Shown: positions 36,795 to 48,679, counted from the first letter of the stretch. The stretch: DNA of 64,000 bases from Candidatus Woesearchaeota archaeon (GCA_026002815.1 BPGB01000004.1:42676-106675); one strand, 5' to 3'. The notes: generated by a model from the sequence alone, not told the origin. Made by a program: numbers and translations.

Positions 36795-39700
36795 ATGAAA
36801 TATAAATGGGCGGGTTTAGTTTTGTTTTTCATAGTATTAGTATTGTTTTCTGATATGGCAAAAGGCGAGGTTACGCCTGGATGTCCGTCGTGTTCAATTT
36901 TATGCTCACCTGGGTCTTACACAGTAGGTAGTTTGTGTGAGTTTTGTGTTGAGTATTGTAATAATTGGGGCGGTTCAGGTGGTGGAGGTGGTGGAGGTGG
37001 TTGTTCTCTCACTGAATGCACTGTTGGTAATTATACTTTTTGTGTGAACACTAATGATAATATTATGTTTTGTGGCAATTGTTATACTAATTGTTTTAAT
37101 GGTAATTTTCCTTATAAATTATTTTCGTTATGTAAAACTTTAGAGGATAATAATTATGAGATTGAAGTTCCTCCTTTTAATAGTAAGAATAATTATGTTA
37201 AGATTTTTAGTCCCTCTTGTAATAATGGTCAATGTACTTTGCCTAGTGTAGTTAATGTTACTAATTGTACTAAAAATTCTTATTGTAAATATAATAACAC
37301 ATTACAATCAGCAGGATGTATTGATTGTCCAATAGGTAGAAAAAATTGTGATGAAATACCATCAAATGGATGCGAGGTAAATATATTAAATGATAATAAT
37401 AATTGTGGAGGATGTGGTATAACCTGTACAGGTGGTAATTATTGTAATAATGGCCAATGCAAACCGAGTGTTTGTGGAGATGGTATTATAGACCCAGGCG
37501 AAGAATGCGATGAAGGCCCTAATAATTTTGGAACATTTAATCCATGGAATATTAATAATAATAGTCATTGTCTAAGTAATTGTATGTATAATAAGTGTTA
37601 TGTCTCTACAAGTTATTCAGAGTCAGAACGATGGATTTATCCTGAACCTGCAGATGTTTTTATGCAAAATTGTTTAGAAGCTTTTGGTAATCATCCTTAT
37701 TGGAGATATGTTTATAATAATGTGAATATTCCTAATGAATGTGGCTATAAGTGCGTTAATGGTTTTTATGATGTTATTTATTTTAATGAGTCGTATAATG
37801 CTAATCCTTATGTTATTGCTGCTTTTTCTGGTTGTGCTTTTGGTTCACTTTTACCTCTTTTTTCTAGAACTAATTATAGGGATTATCGTTGTTATGATGG
37901 AATTGATAATGATAATGATGGATTGATTGATTATCCTAATGATAATGGTTGTTCTAGTTATAATGATGATACTGAGTTTCTTCCATCAACTACTGTTCCT
38001 TTTTATTGTGGCGATAATATAGTTGGAATACCTGGTTGGAATAATTATAATTGTAATGGTGTTTATGAGCAATGTGATGCTGGTTCTTCTAATGGTGTTC
38101 CTTGTGTTCCTGGTTATAATAGTTATTGTACTTATTGTTCTTCTTCTTGTACTAATGTTACTCTTTATGGTGGTTTTTGTGGTAATAGTATTATAGAGGG
38201 TTATGAGCAATGTGATGATGGCAACATGGTGAGTGGAGATGGTTGTAGTGCTACTTGTCAAATTGAAATTCCTACAATAAGCATAACAAATGTTTCTTAT
38301 GAATTAACATCTGGATGCAATCCAGCAACTAAAATATGTGGAAGAGACTCTACAATTCTAGTCACAGTATCATATCCTGGTTATACTGCTCCAATGAATA
38401 CAAATAGTACTGTGAAAATTAAAGGACAGACACAATTTGAATATTGTATTCTTAACCCTACTACTAAAATAACGACTCCAAAAACAAATTCATTATCTTA
38501 CACATATACAATAACTTCTGAAGTATTCCAGACTGGTGGATGTCAGTATAATCCATTAATGAATACCACTTATGATTCTAAATTATTGCTTAACAATGTG
38601 CCGATAAGCAACACTTTCAACAATATCTTCAATGGATTCAGATTGAGCGAGTGTGGAGATGGAACTGTTGATTATATACCTTCAGCTGTTCCACCTATTA
38701 ACGAATCTTGTGACACTATTAATCCTAGTTCTAGCGTTTGGATGACTTCAGCTTGTGCACTTGTTAATAGTACTCATCCTGGTGGTATTGCTACTTGTAA
38801 TCAGAATACTTGTCAATGGGTTATGAGCGGTTGTTATAAGTGTGGTGATGGTGTTGTTAATCCTGGCGAGGAATGTGATGATGGTAATACTAATAATCAT
38901 GATGCTTGTAATAATACTTGTCGATGGACTTATTGTGGTGATAATATAGTTAATAATCCTAATGGTCGACCTTATGTTACTTCGCCTATTCCTCCACCTT
39001 TTTCTGGAAATTTTACAGAGGTATGCGATGATGGTAATCTTGTACAGACTGATAAGTGTGCTAATAATTGTACTTTGACTTATTGTGGTGATAATAGGGT
39101 TCAATGGCCTAATGGTTTAGGTAATTTAGGTCTTACTCTTCCTGATCCTGATATTCCTGGTTTAGATATTAGTGGTTTTGAAGAGTGCGATGATAGTAAT
39201 AATAATGCTTCTGATTTATGTAATAATTGTGTTAAAACTTATTGTGGTGATGGTATTAGGCAGTGGCCTAATGGCAGGTTACAGAATGGTACTAGGCAGT
39301 ATTATGCTCCTGAGGATAAATATTTGTTTGGTTTTGAGGAGTGTGATAATGGTGTTAATAATGGTCCTAATAAGCGTTGTAATATTAATTGTACTAAGAC
39401 TTATTGTGGTGATGGAATCATTCAAAGACCTAATGGTTTTGGTCAATTTGAGAATTGTGAGCCGTTATTGAATGGTTCTAAGTGTAATCCTTCTACTTGT
39501 CAGATGGGTGTTTGTGGTGATGGTATAATTGATGCAGGTGAAGAGTGTGATAATGGTGGAAGATGTACTTTGAATTCTAATGCTGTATGTTATTCTAATT
39601 CTGATTGTACAGAGACAATTCCTAGTTGGGGTACTTGTGATTTTAATTATCCTGATGGTTGTTCAGCATATTGTACTTTTAATGATTGCACTATTGATTA

Positions 39701-40956
39701 TGTTAAAGTCAGTCCTGAATGTGAAGGTGGCGATGTTTGTGGTGCAGGAGATGTTTTGAATATTGATATTGGTTTTTATGGTGATAATTGTGGTCTTGTT
39801 AATATGGTTCAGACTGATTATATGCAAATACCTGGTTTTGATGATAATTGTATGATTCAATTTAATCCATTGAATGGTCAATTAAAGGGTATGACTTATT
39901 TTGGCAGTATTGGTGGAGGTTATTTAAATTATCGTTATGATATCCCTAATATTACTGATATTTGCGCGGGTAAATCCTTAACATTTACTGATACAGCATT
40001 TTATCAAATAGGCGCTAATGATGATTGGATTCAGAGGAGCAGCAACATTTTAAGTAATGAAAATACTATGATTACTCTTGATCAATGTAAACAATTTGGT
40101 AGTGTTGAACCATATTATAATTATGGCGTTTATAGTTTCGATGTTATAAGGAATCCTTTAAGTAATTGTTATTATAAGACTTGTGTAGATAATGCTGCTC
40201 TTAATGTTGATTTTCTTGTTGAAGATAAAACTGCAGGTATTTATTTGACTGATAATTCTGGTGTTAGAACGTTTTATGGTTGTTCTATTTTTGAGGATTA
40301 CATTTGTCCGGATGATTTCGAGTATAATGGTGCTTGTCGCTTTGGAAATATTGAGGGCGGTGTTTGTGATGATAATGGTCTTGTAGATGCAGATTGTAAG
40401 TTGAAGACTCCCATGAAATGCGGTAAGGTTTGGAATGGTACTGGTTATATTAACACTTGTTCTGTTCCTGTTCCTACTCCTCATAAATTTTGTGTTGATC
40501 CTTTAATGTGTGTTTATGCTAATGAGACCAATGGCAATAATGTTACTTGTAATTATTTCAATAGTACTGTTATTAATGGTTTAGGTAAGGCTATAAAGTG
40601 TTCTTTTAATAACACTTGGTGTCCATTGGGTTATTCTTTTAATGGCACTCATTGTGTTAATCCATTATCTCAGTGTTCAGATAGGTGTGGTGAGATAGTT
40701 AGTGTTGTTCCTTTATTATCTAATTTTTCCTTGTTGAGAAATAATTCTATATGGGTTAGATTCTTAGAGGATGATAATTGTTTCTTGAAGAATCATACTA
40801 CTAATAGGCGTAGGGGCTTATTGTGGTGTAGCTTATGCTTGGCCTGTTCTTAATTATCATTATTTGCCTGTTGGTATATCTTATTGGGTGTTTGATGATG
40901 GTTCTTGGGTTCCTGCTAATAATGATGGTACTGAACCTGTTATTTTAATGCCTTAG
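36795..40956 (+). CDS. Giant cysteine-rich secreted protein with Myxococcus-type repeats
   Basis: About 1,386 residues after repair of one frameshift near 40806 (the frame after it continues as AYCGVAYAWPVLNYHY to EPVILMP). Signal peptide (1-24), a Gly run near 60-67, a NNCGGCGITCTGGNYC block, then about ten repeats of the form CGDGIIDPGEECD...C, the Myxococcus cysteine-rich repeat, several with NPNG or WPNG insertions, plus one YDGIDNDNDGLIDYP motif like calcium-binding type III repeats of surface proteins. The second half has more irregular Cys-rich beta domains. Many sequons. TATTTAAATAAG about 25 nt upstream is its promoter, divergent from copy C. Likely an adhesin or envelope protein. 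Confidence 0.8.
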
Positions 40957-42444
40957 AATTTTTTTATCCTTATAATTTTTTTTATTTTAGTGTTTTTTTT
41001 TTCTTCTAGTTGTTTTCTCATTTGTTTGTATGTTGTGTCGTTTGGTGTTATTATGTTTTCTTTTGGTATTAGTAGTTGTTTTGTTCTTTCGTATCCTTTT
41101 GGTGTTTCTGGTTGGTATAATTGTCCTGGTTTGTTTATTGTTCCTGGGTCGAAGAATCTGTTTATCCATACGTCTGGTGTCATGTTTCTTACCATGTCTT
41201 CTAGTTTTTGTTCGTCTGGTGTTGTTTCGTATGGTGGTCCTCGAGTTCCTGTGCCGAGGTAGTTTGGATTGTTTATTGATAATACTGTTTGCGTTATGTA
41301 TTTTTGTAAATTTCTTTGTATTGCTTTGTATACGTCTATTGGTTGCATTCCTGTTGTTGTGTTTATTTTGAAGAATGCTCCTGTGAATGCTTCTTGGTTT
41401 TGGTCGTAGAAGAATGCTATTCTTGTGTCTTGTTGTCCTATGTCTAGGCTGTCTGTGTATATTAGGAATACTGCGCTGAAATTTTGTCCGGAGAATGGAT
41501 CTGTGTACTCGTTTGTTTCTATTAGTACGCTGTCTGGATTTAGTGTTGTGTTGTTTCTTTTGAATTGTATTGCTTCTCTTATTGGTGTTATCCATTCTGT
41601 TGGTGCGTTGATTGAGTCTATGTATATTTTTATTGGCCATAATGTTTTTGCGTATATTCTGTAGTCGTCTGGTCCTTGTATTCTGCTCATGTATTTCCAT
41701 AGGTCCATTAGGTTGTTTATTGGGTATGGTACTTCTGGGTCTGTGAATGGTATTTGTAATGGTATTACTGGTGGTAGTGTGATGTTTAGTACTCTTTGGC
41801 CTGACCAGTTTCCTATGTTCATAAAATATGAGTAATGTGTATTTGTTGAATCTATTATTTTTATTGTTCCTGTTACTTCTGTTGTTTTGTGTAGTTTATT
41901 GTTTTTTTTCTTCTGTTATGTGGTCTTCTAGTTTTTTATATCCTATTATTTTTCCTGCATCTGCTGTTACGAGATTAGAATATGCTTTTTTGTTTATTTC
42001 TATTACTGTTAGGTATATTCCTGATGCTAGTCCTTCTAGGTTTATGTCTATGTTTTGGTCGTTTGTTTTTATGCTTTTTACTTCTTGTCCTATTGAGTTG
42101 TATATTTTTAGTGTTTTTTCTTCAAAATTATTTGTGAATATTTTGTTTCCATAGTATTGTATTATTCTTTGGTTGTTTGGTGTTTGTTCTTCTTCTACAT
42201 CTGTGATGTTGTCGAATAAATAAAATCCATTGATATCTGTCCATGTTTTTATTGAATCTGTTATTTCTTGACCTGTCCATGTGTACAGTGTTATTTTTCT
42301 TCCTTCTAGTCCTTGTTGTGTTATTGGATCTGTTATTGTTCCTTCTAGTCTTTCTTGTGCTTTTATTGGTGTGATTATTGCTGTTCCTGTTATTAATCCT
42401 ATTGTTAGGTATTTTTTTATTTTAGATAATATATCGGTTGTCAT
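40953..42444 (-). CDS. Secreted paralogue D with one frameshift
   Basis: Same plan as C: leaderless start at 42444, signal peptide identical to C, GTITDPITQQGLEGRKITLY sandwich, a T9SS/FlgD-like domain (KTLKIYNSIGQEVKS, NIDINLEGLASGIYLTVIE), then the protease-like domain (WPIKIYIDS to TPDEQKLEDMV) and a charged tail ending IRIKKF. One extra T at about 41903-41911 splits the frame after TEEKK. Its stop overlaps the stop of the cysteine-rich gene on the other strand (TTAG at 40953-40956). About 430 bp of its 3' half is nearly identical to C. Confidence 0.68.
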
Positions 42445-42483
42445 AAAAAGTATAAACATAGTATTATTTATAAAGTTTATCAT

Positions 42484-42671
42484 TTTGTAGTTATTAAAGA
42501 GTAGATATAAAAAACTTTTAAGTATTTGATTATGTAATATTCAAGTATTTCTTAATTACAAATGCTTAATTATTTTTTTTAACATATATTTAAATGATTA
42601 ATAATATGATATAGATAAAGTAATATGATATAGAAGTAAAAGATATAAAGGAATAAAAAAAATTATTCCGA
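42484..42671. other. AT-rich gap between copy D promoter and EF-2 end
   Basis: Short AT-rich stretch downstream of EF-2 and upstream of D, containing GTAATATGATATAGA-like duplications near 42605-42640. No gene. Confidence 0.3.
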
Positions 42672-44844
42672 TTATTCTTCTTCCGTTCCTTTTAATCCCT
42701 TTCTGCTTCTTATTTGTTGTATTATTTTGCTCTGCAATTCTTCTGGTAGTTTCTCAAAAGTTTGATCGAGAACAAAAAAGTTTCCTCTTCCTTCTGTTGC
42801 ACTTCTCAAGTCAGAAGATAAGCCAAACATTTCACCGACCGGAAGTTTTCCTTTAACAACGATTTGATTTCCTTCTTGTTGCATATCAAGCAATTGTCCT
42901 CTTTTTGAGGATATTAATTTGGAAATCTCTCCCATGAACTCTACCGGCGCGTCAAATTGAAGTATTTGAACCGGCTCAAAAATTAATGGATTGGAAAGCA
43001 TCATTGCACCCCTAATTCCCTCTCTAACTGCCGGATAAACTTGTGCTGGTCCTCTATGAATTGCATCCTCGTGAAGCTTAACATCTTCAAGGGTTACCTT
43101 TACACCAATACATGGTTCTTTTGCTAACGGGCCTTTCATCATAACATCTTCAAACATGTCGGCAACCATTTCAATAACTTCTCCAATGTGCACAATACCT
43201 CTTGTTCCATCAAGTAATATATTTCCATTAAACACGTCTCTTACTTTTCTTGAATCCTTACTATCCATTCCAGCATCTTCTAATGCCTTCCATAAGTCTT
43301 GCTGATTCTTTTTAACCCTTCCAGAAGGTATTGCTCCTGATTTAATTGCAGCTCTTAATTCTTCGGATAATGGTTCGACAGTAAAATAAAACTTATTATG
43401 TTTATTAGGTGACTTACCTTCTACTGGTTCAGGTGTTTTCTTAGTCACAGTCTCTCTATATACTACAATAGGCGGACTTGATTGTATTTCCACACCTTTT
43501 TCTGTTTTAATTCTATTTTCTATAATTTCTAAATGAAGCTCTCCCATCCCGGAAAGCAAGTGTTCTCCAGTCTCTTGATTTATTTCTATCTTAATGCTTG
43601 GATCCTCTTTAGATACTTGTATTAATACATCAACGAGTTTAGGCAGATCACTTGGTTTTTTTTGCTTCTATTGCTTTAGTCATAACAGGATCAAATATGT
43701 GTGTTATTTGTTCAAATGGTTCCATTTCTCCAACACTAACAGTTTCTCCAGGATATGCTCCCTTTAATCCTCCAACACCAATAATGTTTCCAGCAGGAAT
43801 ATTATCGACTATTTCCCTCTTAGGACCATTGTAGATGTATAATTGCTGTATTCTAACATCTGTCTTTGCCCTATTAAGTCTTACCATTTCACCTTTTCGC
43901 ATTGTTCCTCCAAATATTCTACCCGCAGCGATTTCTCCAGCTTGAGGATCAATAACTATTTTTGTAATAACAAAGACAGGGTTCCCCTTTGGATCTGCAT
44001 GAAGTAATTGTTGCCCAAGTGGACTATTTAAATCCCCATGCCATATTTTCGGAATTCTATACTCTTGAGCCTTTACTGGACTTGGATGATGCTTAATTAC
44101 TGCATCGAGTATTACTTCGTGTAATGGTGCCTTATGTTTTAGTTCCTTCCATGTATCATTTTCATATGCATCAATTATGTCCTTAAAGCTTATCCCTTTC
44201 TTCTTCATATAAGGTACAGATAATGCCCAATTATGGAACGCACTTCCGAAACAGACAGATCCATCTAATACATTGACCTGCCATTTTGGGCCCATATCAG
44301 GACTTATATCAATAATTAATTTATTAACGTGATTTATTATTTTCATAAACTTTTCTTGCATAGCTTCAGGAGTTAATTTTACTTCTTTTATTAACCTATC
44401 AACTTTATTAATGAACAATATTGGTTTAACTCTTTCTCTTAATGCTTGTTTCAACACCGTTTCTGTCTGAGGCATTATTCCTTCAACAGCACAGCATAAT
44501 GTTATTGCACCATCTACTGCTCTCATTGCTCTAGTTACATCTCCACCAAAATCTACGTGTCCAGGGGTGTCTATAAGATTAATAAGATATTCTTGACCAT
44601 CTAATTCGTGAACCATTGAAACATTTGCTGCATCAATCGTTATTCCTCTAGCCATTTCATCTTCGTGAAAATCAAGAACACATGCTTTTCCAGCCAATTC
44701 TTCTGACATCATTCCTGCGCCCCATAATAGATTATCAGAAAAGGTGGTTTTTCCATGATCTATGTGTGCGCAAGTAGCAATATTTCTAATGTTTTCAGGA
44801 TTACCCATAATCCTGATTACCTTATCAACCATTTTTTCTCCCAT
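42672..44844 (-). CDS. fusA: Translation elongation factor 2, interrupted by one frameshift
   Basis: GTP-driven translocase. I start it at the ATG at 44844 (MGEKMVDKVIRIM, then NPENIRN), the usual archaeal N terminus. Motifs: HIDHGKTT, ARGITIDAANVSM, DTPGHVDFGGDV, NKVD. The C-terminal half has the diphthamide site HRGPAQV and the final QIRSRKG. The frame breaks in a run of eight A (43656-43663 on the plus strand, as T) after AIEAKK; seven would read on as PSDLPK and join the halves to about 724 residues. Since EF-2 is essential, a sequence error is the simplest explanation. Confidence 0.93.
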
Positions 44845-45137
44845 AATGCCTTTGGGGAAAATCTTAACCAAAAATCGTTTCAACGATTATTTGTATTGAT
44901 TAAGTTTTTCCTAACCTCCTTGTTTTTTATTTTTATTTTTGTAATAAATTATACTATATTATTGTAATGTATTATGGTGTAATATGTTGTATTATAATTA
45001 AACATATATTGTATTGTAAGTAAACATTATTTTAAATTAAATATGTATGCTAACTTATTTTGTATATTACCTTTATTTTATATTGAATCACTATTATTAA
45101 TATAGTGTCATTGAATATATTATTTAATCAAGTAGTA

Positions 45138-45669
45138 TTAAAATACGTGTATCTCATGTACTGTCTTATATGTGTGCAACTCTTCAGGTTTAAACCATAG
45201 TGCAATTTCATATTTTGCCTCTTCAATTTTTCCAGATGCATGAATGAGATTTCTTATTGCGCCACCCTTACTATCAGTATAAATATATGAATGATGTGCA
45301 AAATCTCCGCGTATTGTTCCGGGTTGTGCAGACTTTGGTTCAGTGCTTCCAACTATTTTTCTTACATTCTCGACTGCGTGAATGCCTTCTATACACAACG
45401 CAATCACAGGTCCTATTGTCATGAATTTTAGCAATGATTTAAGAACTTTTTCCCCTCTCCTATCAGCAACATCAAAATAATGGTTTTCTTCCAAAATTCT
45501 CATCTATCCATACCATCTTGGCTCCAACTATTTTGAAACCACCATCTTCAAATCTTTGTATTATTCTTCCAACAAGGCCTCTTTGAACAGCATCAGGTTT
45601 TAATAGGACTAGCGTTCTTTCAATCATTTCTTCAGGTTTTGATTTTGTATTTTCTTTTTTTGATTTCAT
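45138..45669 (-). CDS. ndk: Nucleoside diphosphate kinase, interrupted by one frameshift
   Basis: Exchanges phosphate between NTPs and NDPs through a phospho-His. [19 protein letters not shown] at the N terminus, [12 protein letters not shown], and the catalytic His in RNLIHAS, with the archaeal WFKPEEL tail. The ATG at 45669 follows GGAGAGTG. The frame breaks after NFGRK at about 45482-45487, where one extra base separates it from HYFDVADRR. It is last in the L7Ae-S28e-L24e-NDK cluster. Confidence 0.9.
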
Positions 45670-45868
45670 AATTTGCACTCTCCATTTTTTTAATTATGAA
45701 ATAATCATCATAATAATTAATTTTTAGTGCTTGTTGTTTTAAAAGTTATTATAATCATTTATTTTTTATAATAAATTATTATTGTATTTTATTGTCACTC
45801 CTATATTTCACTCTTATATATTTTGTTTTTTAAGCGATTATGTATTTGTTTTTTTATTTGCTCATCAA

Positions 45869-46054
45869 TTAAATTATTTCTTCTTTTTTTTCTGCTGATG
45901 TAGTCCATTTATGTTCTCTTGGTATCCTCTTTAACTTAATAAGATTTTTTTCACATTTGCTTGAACAAAAAATAAAATATTTTGTCCAGAAACTTTAACA
46001 TACATTGTTCCTGTTTCCTTTAGGTATTTCTTTATTACAAAATGAGCATTTCAT
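45869..46054 (-). CDS. rpl24e: Ribosomal protein L24e (eL24), two frameshifts
   Basis: Reconstructed as MKCSFCNKEIPKG, a TMYVKVSGQ strand, FFCSSKCEKNLI and KRIPREHKWT, the zinc-ribbon form of eL24 with four Cys. An extra A after KG and a missing T in the run before CSSKC break the frame. GGAGAGGATAAAA precedes the ATG. Its place between S28e and NDK confirms the identity. Confidence 0.82.
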
Positions 46055-46118
46055 TTTTTATCCTCTCCATTTATACTCATAGGGATTTTGTTATTGCTAT
46101 ATTTTTTTTCCTTTAATT

Positions 46119-46425
46119 TTATTGATTTCCTCTTCCCATCTTATTCAATGGTCTTGCCTCGATTTCTGTTTCTCTAAGCATTAATATATCCCCTATCTGT
46201 ACCGGTCCTCTAACATTTCTTCTCATTGTTTTATTTTTATCTCTTCCTTCAAGTATTTTTACTCTTACCTGTGTTGCTTTCTCCTCTTGTTCCTGTTCTT
46301 CCTATTATCTCTTCTATCTTTGCAGGGACTGCTTGAGTGAAATTAACAGATCCTTTTACATCAGTTGGTATTTGAACATTTTCTAATCCTTTTAATGGCT
46401 TTTTTTGTGGTTTATTGCTTCCCAT
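46119..46425 (-). CDS. rps28e: Ribosomal protein S28e (eS28), one frameshift, extended N terminus
   Basis: Core reads [12 protein letters not shown], then [33 protein letters not shown], matching eS28. One extra A after RGE breaks the frame. About 35 extra residues precede the core ([16 protein letters not shown]), beyond the usual start of this protein. GGTGAAAA before the ATG supports the long form. Confidence 0.82.
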
Positions 46426-46439
46426 TTTTCACCTTTTAA

Positions 46440-46762
46440 TTAATAAATCTTTTAATTAATCTTTAAGCATTCCCTTAGCATCGCCTGCATCAATTATTGC
46501 CACTGATGCCGTTGGTTTTGTTAAATCCTGCTGCAGCAACCTAGTTCTTCTTTTGTTGGAACCTCAAAGCAGGGTATCCCTTTTTCTTTAGCTAATATTG
46601 GTATGTGCATAACAATCTCTTTAGGATTGACATCAGAAGCATATATTACTGCTAATGCTTGTCCTCTTTCAAGTAATTTTGTTACTTTCGTTTGTTTCCT
46701 TTCTTTATTTTTCCTGTTTTTCTTGCTATTTCAACAATTTCATATCCTTTATTATCTGCCAT
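46440..46762 (-). CDS. rpl7ae: Ribosomal protein L7Ae (eL8), several frameshifts
   Basis: Kink-turn RNA-binding protein of the large subunit, C/D sRNPs and RNase P. Recognisable pieces: ARKTGKIKKG, TKLLERGQA, IYASDVNPKEIVMHIP, KEKGIPCFEVPTKEELG, AAAGFNKPTASVAII. Two extra A near 46690-46705 and one extra T near 46540 must be removed to join them. The residues before KTGKI are shorter than usual. First gene of the ribosomal cluster. Confidence 0.82.
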
Positions 46763-47163
46763 TTTTTTCCTCCAGGTATTAAGAATTAATACCTCATTCA
46801 GCTCATTTGAGCTTCATTAATCACTGGTAAAAGTTAGGAAAAAATAATTGTTTATAAATGTTTTGTGTATAATTGTGTATAATGTTTTATGTATAAATGG
46901 TGCGTTGAAAACATTGGTAAGATAATATTCAATAGTGTTCTTGCTGTTCAAATATTATTGATTAGTCAACAATAAATTTATATATAAGTTTAGTTTATCC
47001 AGTATCAAAAGCAGTATCAAAAGTATACTATATACATTATAATCTCTTATTTTATTATACTTATCTTATGGTGTTTAGCTTTAAGATTGGTATTCTATTT
47101 TAAGAGGTATTTCAGTTTAAGTTGTATAGTTTAATATTTTTAAATATGTGGGGTGTTTTTTAA
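46763..47163. other. Divergent promoter region
   Basis: About 400 bp between L7Ae and the lipoprotein gene. AATAAATTTATATATAAG near 46970 and TTTTTAAATATGTGGGGTG before 47164 look like promoter and ribosome-site sequence. A GTATCAAAAGCAGTATCAAAAG duplication lies at about 46998-47022. No gene seen. Confidence 0.35.
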
Positions 47164-47889
47164 ATGAAACATGGGAAAATATATGGAATTGTATCTTTGT
47201 TTTTAGTTGTTTTTTTTTGTGAGTGCGTGTGCATCAAGTGAATCAGGTCAGCAAACCAATGATATGAATAATGAGCAAGTTGTTGCTGAAGATTCTTCGC
47301 AACCTCAAAATCAAATGCAAGAAGTAACTGTTCAAAATGAACAAAAAAACAAGGATGAAGCCGCGAATTCTAAATCTTTAACCTCTGAATCTATACCTAT
47401 GAGTAAAATATATGATTATTCTAAGTTGTCAAAATTCACCTATGAAGTAACCACAACTAATTCAGGTAGGACAGTAAAAACAACTTTTGATTACACATTG
47501 AGTTCAGATAACGTTAATGGTAGAGCAGCATGGCTTTCAACAATTGAAATGGATATGCAGGGAGCCAAGGTGTTGTCAAAAGTATGGTCTGATAAAATTA
47601 CTTATGGCTGTTTAAAGATGACTCAGTTGTTAATTTTAATGGTCAACAGATGGAGACTCCTACAGAGTGTCCTAAAGAAGGTCCGAATGCTGCAACAACC
47701 GCTACAGAAACGCCAATGCTAAAGTATCTTGGGGATGAAACTATCACTGTTCCATTAGGGACATTCAATACTAAAAAGTATTCTCTTGATAATACCATAA
47801 CCTATTATTATGCAAGTAGCGTTCCAATACCTGTAAAAGTCACTTATGATGGAACTGGCACTGTGATGGAATTAGTCAAGTGGAGCTAA
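47164..47889 (+). CDS. Putative lipoprotein, two frameshifts
   Basis: ATG at 47164 follows GGGGTG. A hydrophobic signal ends in VSAC, a lipobox with the lipid-carrying Cys, then a Gln/Asn/Ser-rich spacer (NEQVVAEDSSQPQNQ), then a beta-rich domain (SKFTYEVTTTNSGRTVKT, YLGDETITVPLGTFNTKKYS, PIPVKVTYDGTG). One extra T at about 47209-47217 and one missing T near 47611 break the frame; repaired length is about 241 residues. Anchored outside the membrane; function unknown. Confidence 0.7.
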
Positions 47890-47948
47890 TTACTTATGCT
47901 AGAATGGGCGTTATATTAATTTATGTTATGTTAAATCAATAATTTAAA

Positions 47949-47999
47949 ATTAGTATGTTAAATTAGTATGTTAAATTAGTATGTTAAATTAGTACGCAA
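47949..47999. repeat. 13-bp tandem repeat
   Basis: ATTAGTATGTTAA occurs three times in tandem followed by a degenerate fourth copy (ATTAGTACGCAA). Intergenic. Confidence 0.7.
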
Positions 48000-48104
48000 T
48001 TTAAACCTTGATTATGTTGGTATTAATTAAGGTGATAGTGTATATGTTTAAATTATTTTGTTTATGTTGCGTACACTCTGTTAGAATTTTTTTATTTTCT
48101 TTTG

Positions 48105-48460
48105 TTATGTCTTATTTCTATTTATTAGATTCTGTTTATGTATTACTAATTCATTATTTATGTGTCCGCAGTCGCATATTACTGGAAAAGTATCGGTAAA
48201 TATTACTTCTTTGCATTTTTCACAATTGAAGCCATATATTTGGTCTGGCGCTGTCAAGTCGAATTCTTCTAGAGGTAATTCTTGAAATTTTATTTCTGTA
48301 GTGTTGCTTTTTTGTTTTTTTATATCTTTTGTAACTTCTATAATTCCTTCTGCTAAACCTGATAGGCAAATGTTTAATTCTCCCTTTGCGTATATAGTGT
48401 TGAATATTACTGTTTCATTGCTCGTGGTTCCACACATATCGCAAATTCTTATGAATCCAT
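48105..48460 (-). CDS. Zinc-ribbon protein, N-terminal frameshift
   Basis: About 118 residues with two zinc-binding pairs: CDMC near the start and CEKC/CDC near the end. The ATG at 48460 lies about 30 nt after a TATA box (ATTTATATATTA at 48490-48501), which supports a leaderless start, but a stop follows three codons later. Restoring one T at about 48453 gives MDFIRICDMCGT and joins the rest. The earliest ATG in the main frame (48437) would lose the first Cys. Unknown function. Confidence 0.6.
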
Positions 48461-48679
48461 GTAAATCAGTATACTAAAAGATATACTAATATATAAATAT
48501 TTTGTTATCACGTTTAAGGCGTTATTATTTTAGGCATTTTAATGTTATTTTAATTATCATTTTAACATATACATAAAATTTGTTTGATATATTATTGAAT
48601 TCTTAATAAAATGGTATTTTTGTGGTAATAAAAAAGTAATAAACAGAAACCTTATATATTAGTTTGTGAAAAAAAAAAT

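Noticed and set aside
32029..42444. Transposon or integrated element
   Set aside because: No transposase, integrase, terminal repeats or tRNA attachment site; the repeats seen are explained by paralogue duplication.
45138..46762. Pseudogene interpretation of NDK and ribosomal protein genes
   Set aside because: Each piece keeps conserved residues on both sides of the breaks and each break is one base in a homopolymer; these genes are expected to be essential. Sequence error is more likely.
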